Source of the DNA: Molanna angustata
Lineage: Eukaryota; Arthropoda; Insecta; Trichoptera; Molannidae
Assembly: GCA_963576475.1 (NCBI GenBank)
Contig: OY754981.1
Location: 19,781,570 to 19,845,569 of the forward strand
Direction: 5' to 3'
DNA length: 64,000 bases
The translations under genes were made by a program, and so were the position numbers. The notes beneath the pieces were generated by a model. It had not been told where the DNA came from. It searched no databases and worked only from the letters and a program-made list of their open reading frames with translations. Below are positions 20,173 through 31,550 of the stretch, piece after piece (within the stretch, counting starts at the first letter, position 1; every line of letters starts with the position of its first letter).

Positions 20173-22455
20173 TCAAGGCAAGAAAATACATTTTTTAAAT
20201 TCATTTAACTCTGAGAAAATATCTACAAGAGGTCTGGACAACGATATAATATTAAAATCGCGAGTAATTCTAGGGAGGGGGGAGAAATATCCTATATTAG
20301 TTTTATATGAATTTAAAATAAAAAAGTCCCGAGATCTTGCATACAATTTTTTTACGTTAAAATTTAATATACGCAGTATATTGGGGGCATCTAGTCTGCC
20401 ATTGACGACATTATACAGGCAAATTAAACCAACCATTCTTCTTCTTTCCTTCAGGGAGTTTATTTTATAAAAGTTCATTTTTTTTTCGTATGTATCTAGA
20501 TTTGATTTCTTTGAGCGATAAGCCAGAATCCTGAGGAACTTTTTTTGAATTCCCTCAATTCTCTGACTATGCACTTCATAATTCGGTGACCAAATAACCG
20601 AATTATATTCTAAAATAGAAACTACGAGACTTTTGTATAGACTCAATGCTACTGTTTGGTCCGAAAAGTCCTTTGTCTGCCTGCATATAAACCCTTGTAG
20701 TTTAGAAGCTTTTTTGGCTATTTCATCTATATGCGCGTCATATTTAAGTTTAAAATCGAATAGGACTCCTAAATCTCTCACAGTATCACATCTTGCTAAA
20801 TAATTGTTGTTTATGTTGTACTGGAAAGATATTTTAGATTTATTATTTGTGAAGGAAATATATTGGCACTTGCTGTAGTTAAAATAAAGGTCATTAAGTT
20901 TACACCAAGTATATAGGGAGGCAAGGTCCTTCTGCAGTAGATTACAGTCTGCGATAGATTCTATTTTACGGTACAGTTTTAGATCGTCGGCAAAATGCAA
21001 AAATTCAGAGTATTTAATTGACGAGGCTATGTCGTTTATGAATAATAAAAATAGAAGCGGTCCAAGTAGTGATCCTTGTGCGATTCCCGATGTTGTTTTA
21101 TATGGTGGCGCTTTATGCCCTCCTATTGTTACTGTTTGCGATCGATCAGAAATATAAGACTCAAACCATTTAAGTAATTCTCCATTAATGCCATATATTT
21201 TCAGTTTTCTTATTAGAAGACGTTGGTTTACATTATCAAATGCTTTGCAAAAGTCTGTATATATGCTATCAACTTGGATTCTGTTATCCACATTTTCAGC
21301 AATGAATTGTGAGTATGTCAATAGATTTGTAGTTACAGATCTCTTAGGATGAAAACCATGTTGTTCATATATTATGTCTTGTTTGACATGACTGAATAAA
21401 ACCTCATGAACAAGTGATTCAAATATTTTGCTAAAGCAATCTAACTTAGATATTGGTCGATAGTTAGCTATATCATCTCTGGCACCTTTTTTTAAGATCG
21501 GTGTCAAATTTGCATTTTTCCATCTGGTGGGGAAGTGCCCATTTGAAATCGATTTGTTAAAAATTATGGTAAGGGGTTTGGCTATACCTGAAAAACATTT
21601 AAATATGAAAATAGGCAATATACCATCTGGGCCTGCTCCCTTATTTATGTCTGTCTTTTTTAGTTTATTTATAATGTCACAAACTTTGATTAATATGCGC
21701 GATGTCGCTGTATTTTGATTACAGGGGTAAAAATTATTACTTAGTGGATTAAATACTGACTGGAAATATTTGGAGAAAAGTTTACATATATTGTCGCCTT
21801 TAATAGCTGATTCGTTTCCTAGGATCATCTGATTTGGTATAGTGGTTGTACATTGCCGTTCATCATTAATCGGTTTCCACAAAGTTCTTGGGTTTGCTTT
21901 GAATTCTTTTTGCATATTACTGATATAATTATCATAACACGAGGCCGTAAGTAGTTTGGCTCTTTTTCTCATTATACTGAATGTTAGTTTATCAAGTTCG
22001 TTTCCATATTTTTTATATTTTTTGTGGTATTTTTCTTTTTGCTTTAAGACATTTATTAATTCCTTCGAGTACCACTGCGGGAAATTATTTTTTGATTTTT
22101 TCTTAGGAATGAATTTGTCAATCAGTGACTCCAAAGTTTTATAGAATTGTTCTACAGTTTCGTCGACAGTTTTGTTATGAAATAAGGTTTCCCAGTTTAG
22201 TTCATTAAGCTCATTATTAATTTCTTCATAATTTCCCTTGTAAAAGTTTGGTCTGTTATCATTTTTGAATGCTAGCATTTTAACATCTTCATGTTGAATT
22301 TTAATTTTTAATGCCGGATGATGCGCATCTTCCTTAGACAAAGGTTTTTTTGAGCGAGAGATAGATATTTCTGATATGTCCGTTAGAATTAGGTCGAGAA
22401 TTCTATTATTAGCATTCGCCACATTGTTTCGTTGTGTAAAACTACAAAAGTACAT
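20173..22455 (-). CDS. LINE ORF2 reverse transcriptase part (broken from its endonuclease)
   Basis: 760 codons. Residues 1-60 finish the endonuclease domain (NRILDLILTD at 17-26, AHHPAL at 44-49, equivalent to the conserved SDH region). The reverse transcriptase follows: GAGPDGILP at 273-281, NYRPISKLDCFSKIFE at 331-346, motif A DFCKAFD at 401-407, motif B SGIAQGSLLGPLLFL at 456-470, motif C FADD at 488-491. All catalytic aspartates are present. The C-terminal region SILEYNSVIWSPNY and LYNVVNGRLDAPNIL is typical of CR1/Jockey-type elements. The first ATG is not the true start: the open frame extends upstream and joins the endonuclease ORF across one frameshift. The normal role would be nicking DNA and copying the element RNA into it. 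Confidence 0.9.
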   Translation of the reverse strand: MYFCSFTQRNNVANANNRILDLILTDISEISISRSKKPLSKEDAHHPALKIKIQHEDVKMLAFKNDNRPNFYKGNYEEINNELNELNWETLFHNKTVDETVEQFYKTLESLIDKFIPKKKSKNNFPQWYSKELINVLKQKEKYHKKYKKYGNELDKLTFSIMRKRAKLLTASCYDNYISNMQKEFKANPRTLWKPINDERQCTTTIPNQMILGNESAIKGDNICKLFSKYFQSVFNPLSNNFYPCNQNTATSRILIKVCDIINKLKKTDINKGAGPDGILPIFIFKCFSGIAKPLTIIFNKSISNGHFPTRWKNANLTPILKKGARDDIANYRPISKLDCFSKIFESLVHEVLFSHVKQDIIYEQHGFHPKRSVTTNLLTYSQFIAENVDNRIQVDSIYTDFCKAFDNVNQRLLIRKLKIYGINGELLKWFESYISDRSQTVTIGGHKAPPYKTTSGIAQGSLLGPLLFLLFINDIASSIKYSEFLHFADDLKLYRKIESIADCNLLQKDLASLYTWCKLNDLYFNYSKCQYISFTNNKSKISFQYNINNNYLARCDTVRDLGVLFDFKLKYDAHIDEIAKKASKLQGFICRQTKDFSDQTVALSLYKSLVVSILEYNSVIWSPNYEVHSQRIEGIQKKFLRILAYRSKKSNLDTYEKKMNFYKINSLKERRRMVGLICLYNVVNGRLDAPNILRILNFNVKKLYARSRDFFILNSYKTNIGYFSPLPRITRDFNIISLSRPLVDIFSELNEFKKCIFLP

Positions 22456-22490
22456 TGTATCGATTAGATTTGATGAGCTTGCATTTGTAG

Positions 22491-23003
22491 TTAAGAGTAT
22501 CGGGTTAAAGTATTGGATTCATCAGGGGTCCAAGATATATCAGGCCTATTAAAATCTCCGAGTATGAGATTAAGCGCATTCGGATTTTCTACATATGAAA
22601 GTCTAATTTTATCATAAAATTTATAACACGATTCTAAATCATTGTTTGGTGGAATATATACAGTGCAAAGATTAATTTTTTTAACTCTATTTCTTATTTT
22701 CAGCTTGAATTGGACCCATACGTCTTCAATTTGCTTATCGTAATCCGTTTTAATAATTTTGGATTCAAGGTATTTTAAACATGCAATGAGAACACCGCCT
22801 CCATCTTTTTTTGTGTCATGTTGTCTATCGACCCTAAAAATTTCATAACGGTTGTCGACAAGTTCTCCACTGAATATAGATTCATTTAGCCACGTCTCAG
22901 TTAAGCAGATTATATCGTAGTTCGATATTAGTATATTCCTAAACACCTCACTTACTTTAGTTCTTTTGCCACGCACATTCATATAATAAAGAGTTAAATT
23001 CAT
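22491..23003 (-). CDS. LINE ORF2 AP-like endonuclease N-terminus
   Basis: 170 codons starting MNLTLYYMNVRGKRTK, the usual beginning of an AP-endonuclease domain (Asn 9 in MNVRG). Other motifs are LTETWL (Glu 36), DGGGVLIA at 67-74, VYIPPNN at 115-121 and LILGDFNRPDISW at 146-158 (Asp 150, Asn 152). It ends early at TLTRYS. A one-base change of frame at about 22491-22505 continues into LLTTNASSSNLIDTMYF and the reverse transcriptase, so this is a single ORF2 split by an indel. It follows ORF1 by about 75 nt. Confidence 0.85.
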   Translation of the reverse strand: MNLTLYYMNVRGKRTKVSEVFRNILISNYDIICLTETWLNESIFSGELVDNRYEIFRVDRQHDTKKDGGGVLIACLKYLESKIIKTDYDKQIEDVWVQFKLKIRNRVKKINLCTVYIPPNNDLESCYKFYDKIRLSYVENPNALNLILGDFNRPDISWTPDESNTLTRYS

Positions 23004-23077
23004 TTAGAGCAAGTTACTAGAGACTGCTTAAAGAGAAAAACAAAGAAAATAAAAACAGAATAAACATTTAGATGACA

Positions 23078-23407
23078 TTAGTCATCAGTACCTTTTGCGA
23101 GCCTGTGCAATTTTGCCTCACTATCAATAATTATACGGGGTGATATGTCGTTTCTACGCAAAAATATTCTGCCATCTCGTGTCCATGAATATTTAAAATT
23201 ATGCTCCTTTGCAAATTTTTTAGTGTGAGCCAAGAGTTTCTGGGTTTTTTGGGTCAAATGTTCCTGAAGGAATATTGGAGTTGGGCTTCCTTCGAATCCA
23301 ATGTGGCTCGTATTCAGTTTAGTTTGAGATGGTTTGTTTGAGACATGTTCAGGAGAAGTTAAATGAGATACCGACTCCGATGATATGGACTTTGGACATA
23401 CTAAATA
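23078..23407 (-). CDS. LINE ORF1 C-terminus, FP-C-like domain
   Basis: The open frame on minus reads from a stop at 23408 to TAA at 23078-23080. Its last 80 residues include LTQKTQKLLAHTKKFAKEHN, then FKYSWTRDGRIFLRR and PRIIIDSEAKLHRL. This matches the pattern of the C-terminal domain named after the baculovirus FP protein, a usual ORF1p ending in insect LINEs (leucine-rich helix, Y-x-W-x-R-x-G-x-I-x-x-R, then I-x-S-E-x-x-L). The N-terminal coiled coil or zinc finger is missing because the element is 5'-truncated. The domain name rests on pattern recognition. Confidence 0.75.
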   Translation of the reverse strand, partial: YLVCPKSISSESVSHLTSPEHVSNKPSQTKLNTSHIGFEGSPTPIFLQEHLTQKTQKLLAHTKKFAKEHNFKYSWTRDGRIFLRRNDISPRIIIDSEAKLHRLAKGTDD

Positions 23408-23763
23408 TTAATATACAGCATTTACTCAAAATATTGGCTTTTCGTCCGTAACGAAAGTCTTTTCACATATAACTGTTATGTGCCTATAACTCTGAGGCAT
23501 TGAAACATGATAAATATGTTTGTTTTGTTAATTTTCCTCCTGAATCATTTTATTAACGTTCGCTGATAAAATGTTATAAAAGAATACTATTTACTAAATA
23601 TCATAAACATACATATACCATTATTGCGGTTTTTTGCTATCTGAAAAGTGTATGTATAGGTATACCAACATATTCTATATCATCATACATTTAAATTCCC
23701 ACTCTTTGAATTAATGTTCTAAAATTGGCTTTGATTTCATTTTTATCATTTATGATTTCATAC
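23408..23763. other. AT-rich flank of the LINE and candidate exon
   Basis: No recognised repeat. The minus-strand frame of the candidate exon stays open to a stop at 23691. Confidence 0.4.
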
Positions 23764-23889
23764 CTGAAACGGAGAAAAATACATTCAGAAACTGCATCAT
23801 AACAATTGTCACCATCAATAAAATCGAAGAATGCTCCCAATATAACACAAGGATTTTCCCTAGCATATTGGTGAGCAAAAAACACATTA
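23764..23889 (-). other. Candidate protein-coding exon, 126 nt
   Basis: On minus, TATTTGTTGTCAG precedes and GTATGAAATC follows, so acceptor and donor are both good. The exon is 126 nt (1 + 41 codons + 2), leaving the reading frame unchanged if skipped. The frame reads HQYARENPCVILGAFFDF, then DGDNCYDAVSECIFLRF, with balanced, non-repetitive residues and three cysteines. The frame is open from about 23940 to 23691, roughly 80 codons. I do not recognise the family. It could be a host exon or an old domesticated or viral-like gene piece. Confidence 0.4.
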
Positions 23890-24329
23890 CTGACAACAAA
23901 TACGTAAGATAGTGTCGATGGTATGGATGTGTGCTGTGTATGTATATCCTTCTATTATCTCGGTTTTAAATGTGTTATTATGTACTTTTATTATTGTTGT
24001 TAAATCTCTCTTTCCGTAAAAAAAAAGCATGACTAGGTATTATAAATTTAAAATAACGTTGAGATCGTTTGAAAAACAGAATTCTATTTTTTGGACAGAA
24101 TCAATAAATCATAGGTAATCAATGTCTCACTAAATTTGATTGCTTTCAATACGGAATAAATTCTTTTCACTCTATATTATACGTTGAGATCAGAGTGTTG
24201 ACACCATCAGGAATTGACTTAAGACTACTTTGTTCCCTTGATTCAAGAGCTATGCTATGGTGCCATTAGAATGATATGATGTTAAGTTAACTTTCTTCTA
24301 CTTCCTTGTAGCTCTGCGATCTCTTTCTA

Positions 24330-24430
24330 TAGGAATATACTACTGGTTCTGGGACGAGGATTCCAAGCTGTCGTTCCATATCTTTTGCGGTCTTTCCGGT
24401 GTTCTCCGACTCTCCAGTATCTCATTCGTC
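24330..24430 (-). pseudogene. Tiny RTE-like LINE remnant
   Basis: Minus-strand TPERPQKIWNDSLESSSQNQ resembles the GRPPKRWNDSW-type block of RTE LINEs, also seen at 32490. Only about 30 codons. Confidence 0.5.
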
Positions 24431-25914
24431 ACAGTTTTGTGCAGGCTTTCGTCGTACTTTAAAATAGATTTCACACAATCAAAAGAAATAACAAAATGAA
24501 TTCTCAATTTTAATTCAAGTTGATTACTATCAAATTCTGTCAGCAGATAAAACATTTGTAATTCACTTACAAAATTACATAAACGAAATTTAAGGCCCAT
24601 TGATCTATGTTTATTGAGTTTGTGTGTGATTGGAGAGGGTCAATAAATGTTCTGGACATGTTTTTCCTTACATACACGTCATGTGGGTTTTATTACTGTA
24701 ATGCGGTATGATGATCTCAATTATGTCGATCCAATATCTTATTTTATGTAGATATTTCTAGTTTGATCTGTAATAAAACAACAATATACCTCTAATTTAC
24801 TACGTCATACCTACGCAACACGATGGCCTCGTACGCAACATAATTTATGATGTAATTTAGTATAAAATGTATCAATATTTGAGAAAATTTGTTTGTACGA
24901 GATTGTGTGCAATTTTCAGCACGAATGTTTTATTTGCCGTTATTTAGGACCAATCTGTCAATTGTATTTCCTCATGGCAGAGCAATAATTATGCTGAATC
25001 ATTTTGCATAATGTTCTTTAATAAAACTGAGTCATTTTTAAAGTGACTTTCTCAGGTGAGGTGTGTTTACATATTTGATTTTTATGTCTGTTATTTTGTG
25101 TTCATGTAAAAATTATGCTTAAACTATGGATAAATGCCTGTTGTTTCAACTTACATTTTAAAGGTACCTATTCCATTTTTCTTTGTATATAGTTTGTATA
25201 GCTTTAAGATTGTAATATAAAAAATATTTTGTAACGTTTTTTAGATTCCGTCTTTTTATGAATTAATCATCAAAAACCAACCACTTGTTGAGATGAATTC
25301 AAATTTAAAATAAATTTGCGTTTAAAAAATATTAAATATTTTTGTTCTTGAGGGTAATTCATTGCCTATTACTTTCTTACATAATATTTAATGTGCGTTT
25401 GTTTAAAGAGATTATAGAATTATACACCATTTACCTACATAATATGAAATGAACATAGCTACGGACTATTCTTATCGTTTTAACCTTGAAATTGTAAATT
25501 TACTCGGTATACAAGATAAGCGTTTGTTAATGCATACAAAATGGTGTATAAATAGTTTGTGTACATTGTACGTTTGTACACGAACCTTCATAAATACACA
25601 ATCCATCTTTGTAAATACTAAACAATCAAATATCACGCATCATTTTCGATAAAAAAAAACTTCTTGTAAAACTACCTCGATTCAGACCTACGACAACAAA
25701 GTCTGAAACTTTCTTTTTGTTATCAAAAAATGTTATCATAAACAAATGTTCCTTCTACCAAAACTCTGCATATCAGTTACGAGCTGTGATAATATGCAGG
25801 TAGCGTATGTTTATTAAAATGTTTAGAGCAGGGGTCTCTTAACTTTAACACTGCACAGTTTCCTTCAATAAGATCCAAGGGGCAAAACTGATTTAGCTCA
25901 GCATACCAACATAC
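24431..25914. other. Unassigned AT-rich stretch
   Basis: No recognised repeat, RNA or coding segment. Confidence 0.45.
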
Positions 25915-28426
25915 TACGTCCGATTCTATAACTTTTTAAGAACGTTCCGGCTTAAATAGATGCGTTTCTATTCCATTTAGTCCAAGTTGATATTCTATGA
26001 CGCTGAAATAGGAACGTTCCTATTTAGGAACATTCTTACTCCAAGTAAGTCACGAATTAGTCCAATTCCCTATTCTATAACTACAGTCGAATCAACTGTC
26101 TACACGCTCTAATTTTAGTTCACACCTTATAGGAAGCATACTAGTTATTTTCACAGCATACAGTCCGGGATATTTTAGTTAAGTAGAAAACATCAGTTGT
26201 GTGCGGAAAAAATAAAAATTGATAATTTACACGTGTTGCGTTATGTTGAAAATAAAAACCTAAGAATATTAGTGCAGATCAATTGAAATGTTAGGCTAGA
26301 CGACATTATGGCGAGATGACATAAGTGCGCAGTACGTACGCTTAGAATGCGCCATAGACAATTTGAGTTAAAATTATTATCTACGGTGCACTAATTGTGT
26401 AGATTTTAGTTTTAGGAACGACATCAGTTACAAAATTTTCTGAATATGACGTACTGTATTTGAGTTAAAATTATTATCTACGGTGCACTAATTGTGTAGA
26501 TTTTAGTTTTAGGAACGACATCAGTTACAAAATTTACTGAATATGACGTAGGTACTGTATTTGTGAATAAAACGCATTTTCGCGTGATTTAAAGTTCGAT
26601 CATTTTATTCATGATACATACCATATCATACTGACTGTGTACGTGTACCTACCCTTCCATTGTTTCCTGTTTTAAATGCTTTATTTTAATGTGCCTTTCT
26701 TGTTGTTGTCAAACCATTTCTGATAAAAAAAATCATGTCTATTATAAACTCATAAATAAAATATTAATAAGTGTAAAATGTATTAACTATGAGCTGATTA
26801 GTTTTCCATAGAAATCCTTCTATGTCTTCTAGTATAGTCTCTTAATATATTCAAAATTATCTCATGTTCTGAAAAAATAAGGTTTTTTAATAATCTATTT
26901 TTTGAAAAAAAAAACCTATCCTTTTTTCCTTGACTTTATTTGCTTTGATAATATTGTTTTAATTTCTTTAATGTCTTCCTTACAATTCGTTTGATTCTAT
27001 TCACATTTCAACATAATATATGTGTACCTATTTAACTGATTTTAGAAACACTAAGTTGAGCAAAAATATAACTGTAGTTGTTTACCAAAGTTCCAGTGAC
27101 AACCCAGATAGTGTCGCATTCTTTAATTTGACAGCTATTATTGGGTAATGGTGTTAATTTCGCAATTGCGAGATGTTTTTATACCATTTGTTACTCGTTA
27201 TAACGATAGAGCTAGGTGGGTTTCTGTTGATTTGAACAGGTGCACGTACTCATTTGGCAAACATCGAAAGTGTGAGCTATGCCTCTATGTTCTTTTATTG
27301 CTCCATGACAAAATCATCAGATACATAATATTTACTTTACACATCGTGTGGTTTCTTAATAGATTATTGACTCGACTAAACACCTCTGTTTATAGAAAAA
27401 GCAATGTCAAAATGATTTGTTTTCGAAACATGGTGTGAAATATTTTCTTGTTTTATGACAAGAAAGTTTTGCTTTATTGTTGACATTTAGAAATAGTTTG
27501 AAGTGCCAAATCACAACGAAATTGGATTGTAAAACGATATACATAGATCTTCCACACTACCACCTGCAAGTCGATTTTGTCTAAAAATCAAAAGATCTTT
27601 GGGAGATATTTGGTATTGAGTACTATTTTGTTTGCGCTATAGAGAAGCAATATTTTTTAAAGGTGTTTTCAGACAGGCACCTATGCTGCTATATCTGATC
27701 TCACAACAGTATTCAGTTTTACAGTCTGTCAAGATAATTTTTAAACACATTAACACTTTGTGCAGTGACGAGTCCACAACTCTATAAGGTCAAGAAATGC
27801 CTCCAGGAATTTTGCTTGTATGTAACTGTGTTTGTTAAAAGCTTCAATCCATGATTACTGAAACTGAATTGGATGTAATAATAAGTCCAATTCAGTAACT
27901 TTTTGAACTAAGATTTGGAACGGTCAAAAATTTTAGAATTTGGTCATCTGAACTTAATTTCGTTTTTTGTAACTGACGTTGTTATTAAAACTAAAATCTA
28001 CAAAATAAGTTCTCCGTAGATAATAATTTGAACTCAAATTGCCTATGGCGCAGATAACGCATGCGTACTGCGCACTGCTCGGCCATGTTTATTTTTGTCA
28101 TGTCGACGTGATGTAGACTAACCTAACATTTAAATTGATTGGGCACTAATATCCTTGGGTTTTTATTTTCAACATAACGCAACACGTGTAAATTATCCAT
28201 TTTATTTTTTTTCTCCGTACACAACTGATGTTTTCAACTGACAGTTGATTCGTCTAAAATGTGGTTATAGAATAGCGAATCGGACTCATTCTAGACTTAT
28301 TTGGAGTAAAAATGTTCCTAAATAGGAACGTTCTTATTTCAGCGTTATATAATATCAACTTTTAGTGGTTTAGAACGCACCTATTTTTAACCAGAACGTT
28401 TTTAAAAAGCTATAGAATCGGACGTA
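25915..28426. mobile_element. DNA element with very long terminal inverted repeats, unclassified
   Basis: The outer ends are TACGTCCGATTCTATAAC and its complement (GTTATAG.. to ATCGGACGTA). Inverted similarity continues inward for about 460-530 bp on each side (left 25915 to about 26440, right about 27965 to 28426). Shared landmarks are GGAACGTTCCTATTTAGGAA, ACACGTGTTGCGTTATG and the GTAGATTTTAGTTTTA block. The arms have diverged noticeably. The 1.4-kb interior has no convincing transposase; the 96-codon frame at 27148-27438 is unrecognised. The TSD is unclear, possibly TA included in the ends. Confidence 0.75.
26362..26555 (+). repeat. 97-bp tandem duplication in the left arm
   Basis: TTTGAGTTAAAATTATTATC to TATGACGTACTGTA occurs twice in direct order with a 97-bp period and only a few differences. 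It is absent from the right arm, so it arose after the inverted repeats. Confidence 0.85.
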
Positions 28427-30616
28427 ATGTTTGTATGAAGAGAGCTTGAAGATCCAAAACATTCTCAATGGAGTGAGATTCTTAACAAATTCCTATCAAC
28501 AGTAATGTTTCCATTATAGAAGTTTTTGATTTTGTATCGACAGTACAAATCTAGATTTGAGTAGGTACGTACGTATTGGTATTCATTTTGCTGTAGATAC
28601 TTGGGTCACGTTAAAAATTGTTACATTTTTTGCACAATTGAGTCATTAATATCTATCTATCATGCGACGTGTATGAGCCAATAGATGTCAGAATACATTA
28701 AGTCTTAATGTAGGTACACATTATAATATGTTGTACCCCGCCATTGGCTATGGTTATTTGAATATATTGTTAATTCTAGCAAGTTTATGGTTCGATGGAC
28801 TCGATCCATAGACAACGAGCGTTGACAGTGAAGGGTATTGTTGATCTAGTCCTCGGAGATTTAAATTTAATTCGACATTGTACAGGGGCGGTTCAATACG
28901 TAGCTTTTTATTATTATTTTTGGACAACTCGTTCCCTTTTTTTGACTTTGCAAACAATTAAGACATGAATTATTAACAAAATATCGTATCATATTACGTA
29001 TAAATATTTATGAAATGATGTTGCAGAGTGAATTTATTGTACAAATTTCAATAGTAAACAATTTTTTATGTGGGTATGTACAGTTGTCAGAAGTTTCGAC
29101 GAAAATTAAATTGAAATTTACTAAAATAATTTTTTGAATTGAAAAGTTGTGGAAATCCATAATTAATCTGAATATATAAAAATCTCGTGTCACTGTGTTA
29201 GTATACACTTATCTCCGAAACAGCTTTTCTAAATTTGTATGGTTGGTTTCGGATATAAAGATAGGACAGTTTTGGATCAGATAGGTGGCGCTGTTATCGC
29301 TGTTATTATAACTAAGCGGCTTTAACAAATTCTCAATAATCTGTAAACTTCAGATTCATTGAATACTATAAAATATAATATAAGATGTTATTAGTTTTTT
29401 CTCTATAATTTTTCGTCGCGTTTCTGTTGAAGGCATTAAATACGTAATACGTATTGTTGCCATGATGAGATTGGTCTCGGAGGCAGAAAGGTCATGACAT
29501 CTTGATGAATAATGGATTTACAGATATGGAAAACTGTGTGATGTTTGAATCATTCCTAGAGATTGTTATCATCTTGTTTATTTCCTGTAAGGCGTGTTTG
29601 CTAATGTGTTGAAAATACATTATGTATTGTATTGTTGAAGCCGTCTGGCAGTTTGATATTTCATCTGTTGCTTGTAAAATACACAAGACAAATAACATTT
29701 GAATTATCCTTGTATGTAATAAAACTATTTGCTACCACTTTACCCACCCAATATACTTTTGAGTGTCAAACTCTTTTGTATAATATAAGGAGCACTTTAT
29801 GTTTTACTTTATCAATTGAATAGGCTGAACGATCGTCCTATAAAAAAGGAATAAAATCTTTTAGGACATTAAATCTATTTTAATTTTAAGAAAAGTTTAT
29901 TGAAATCAAAGTTCATAAAATATGGGCCGATGATATTGTCCCCGTCGCTGGAAGGAGATGGTTTCAAAATGCCCAAAAAAGGCGAATGTAAGTACTTAGA
30001 AGAGGCCTACATCCAGCATTTGAGAGTTGGCTGAAGGAATAAGAAGATGAAGTTGTATAGTCTAAACGCCGCATCATCTCAATAGCTAAAACAAAAGTTG
30101 AAATTTAGAAACCATGAGTCCGTTTTAAAATACCAAAATAAAGATTTTACTAAAAGGAATTCTGATTTTAATTTTTTTGAGTAGGTACAGGAACGCAGAA
30201 TTCTTTACAGTTATTCACAGAATATTTTGCTATTGTTACTTAAATGAAACAATTTGATAATTAACTAAGAACTAACATAATTATTCTATATCAAAAAAGA
30301 TACAAGAAGAACATTAGGTATTATAAATCGGAATCTGCTGAAGTGTTGATTAATAAATAGGTACATCAAGATCTAGAGTTGTAAAGGTGAAATCTCTAGA
30401 TTATACTTAGGTATATGTTGGGTATTTCGTTCCAAATAAGATCGCGATAAAAGTGTCATGTCTTTGTTGTTATACCAAAGATAATAGAAAATATACTCGA
30501 CTTGTGCAGTATCCGTTTCTGGAGTACTCAAACGTTTGATGTGTTCCGTGTACGTTTCAAATATGGTGTATGGTATTCATGCAAGATTCGCGGACCTTTC
30601 TAAACGCAGCGGATAA
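28427..30616. other. Mostly unassigned; degenerate insect repeat near 29165
   Basis: AATCTCGTGTCACTGTGTTA and CTCCGAAACAGC at 29183-29226 resemble the start of a dispersed lepidopteran repeat whose usual form has CCGAAACGGCTG. GATGGACTCGATCCATAGAC near 28794 may be another repeat. No genes seen. Confidence 0.4.
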
Positions 30617-30690
30617 ATACATACACGCCGTGTCATGTCCTTATTTGGGAAGGCAGAAAGATCGACTTTCCTCGCCTCGCACCAACAAGA
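30617..30690 (-). mobile_element. RTE LINE 3' terminus remnant
   Basis: ATACATACACGCCGTGTCAT and GGGAAGGCAGAAAG correspond to the RTE tail region at 5901-5955, with decay. Confidence 0.5.
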
Positions 30691-31424
30691 CACCATGGTC
30701 CCTCGTCTTGTGTGTTGTCTTCGACACAAACAATATGCCACAATGTGCTTTCACTTGAACCTACTCATATTTACCTGCCGATATGACAATTGTCCATAAC
30801 TTTATTATTGTCACTAAACGATACGCCTTTTCAATGTTAATTCCTTATTTAATACGACGATTAAAATCATGCCGCACCGAACATTCACCGATTTCTTGAT
30901 GTGTAGAAACACAACGTATGACTCTCAAACAATTGCAAGTAATTGATATGTTAAAATATACATAGGAAGAAAGCAGTGAGCAAAGATCGATAACTCCACA
31001 TGATTATTAGAATAGAATAGAATAAATCCAATAAGGGATCAAAGCAACACTTTAATACAAGTAGTTAAATTAAATAAGCACTGGCAGAAGAGGTTTGAGA
31101 ACACTTTGGATATAATAAGTTTGTAAGTCTTCAGAGGATGCGCCACACGCATACATACAAAAACACCACGATGAATCTCATAGTGTACACTCTATAATAT
31201 CGTAATACATTAAAACATGATTTCAGTAAAGGGATTTAATACACAGTAGATAACATTTGATCATATTTACATTTCCACGAATTAATATCATTATTGAATT
31301 GGTATACTGAAAAGATAACTCATCGGCCAGCCATTGTCCGCAAATTACCAAGTTTTGGTTGGTAACGTCAAAGAATTAGAAAGAGAAACTAGAAACTTGT
31401 TCTTTGCACATCACAACCCGTTCT
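30691..31424. other. Unassigned sequence
   Basis: No recognised feature. Confidence 0.4.
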
Positions 31425-31550
31425 GCTTATGGGGAGTAATAACGACCCCTTGCAAAACTTTGAACGAACAAAAGAAGTGTTCGAAGAACTCTAAAACCTT
31501 GCAGACACTGCAATGAAAGTGCCAAACAGAGCTGATTGCATATACATAAG
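31425..31550 (+). repeat. Repeat E copy 2
   Basis: CTGCTTATGGGGAGTAATAA, CCTTGCAAAACTTTGAACGA and ACCTTGCAGACACTGCA match the copy at 7005. Confidence 0.65.

Larger units (their letters stand above)
19839..23407 (-). mobile_element. Nearly complete bicistronic non-LTR retrotransposon
   Basis: On the minus strand the order is ORF1 C-terminus (to 23078), a gap of about 75 nt, the endonuclease (from 23003), the reverse transcriptase (to 20173), and a 330-bp 3' untranslated region ending in an (AAATAAAATA)-type tail at 19839-19872. It is truncated at the 5' end near 23400, inside ORF1. Only one frameshift separates endonuclease from reverse transcriptase. Sequence style (FTYS-type EN, AQGSLLGPLLFLLFIND, FADDLKLY and the C-terminal LYNVVNGRLDAP block) fits the CR1/Jockey group. 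The good preservation implies recent insertion. Confidence 0.9.

Noticed and set aside
27148..27438. 96-codon frame as transposase of the long-TIR element
   Set aside because: No catalytic motif or recognisable domain; too short for any transposase.
28754..28957. Minus-strand 67-codon frame (PSLSTLVVYGSSPSNHKLA) as an exon
   Set aside because: No good splice sites seen, and the sequence resembles dispersed repeat words.
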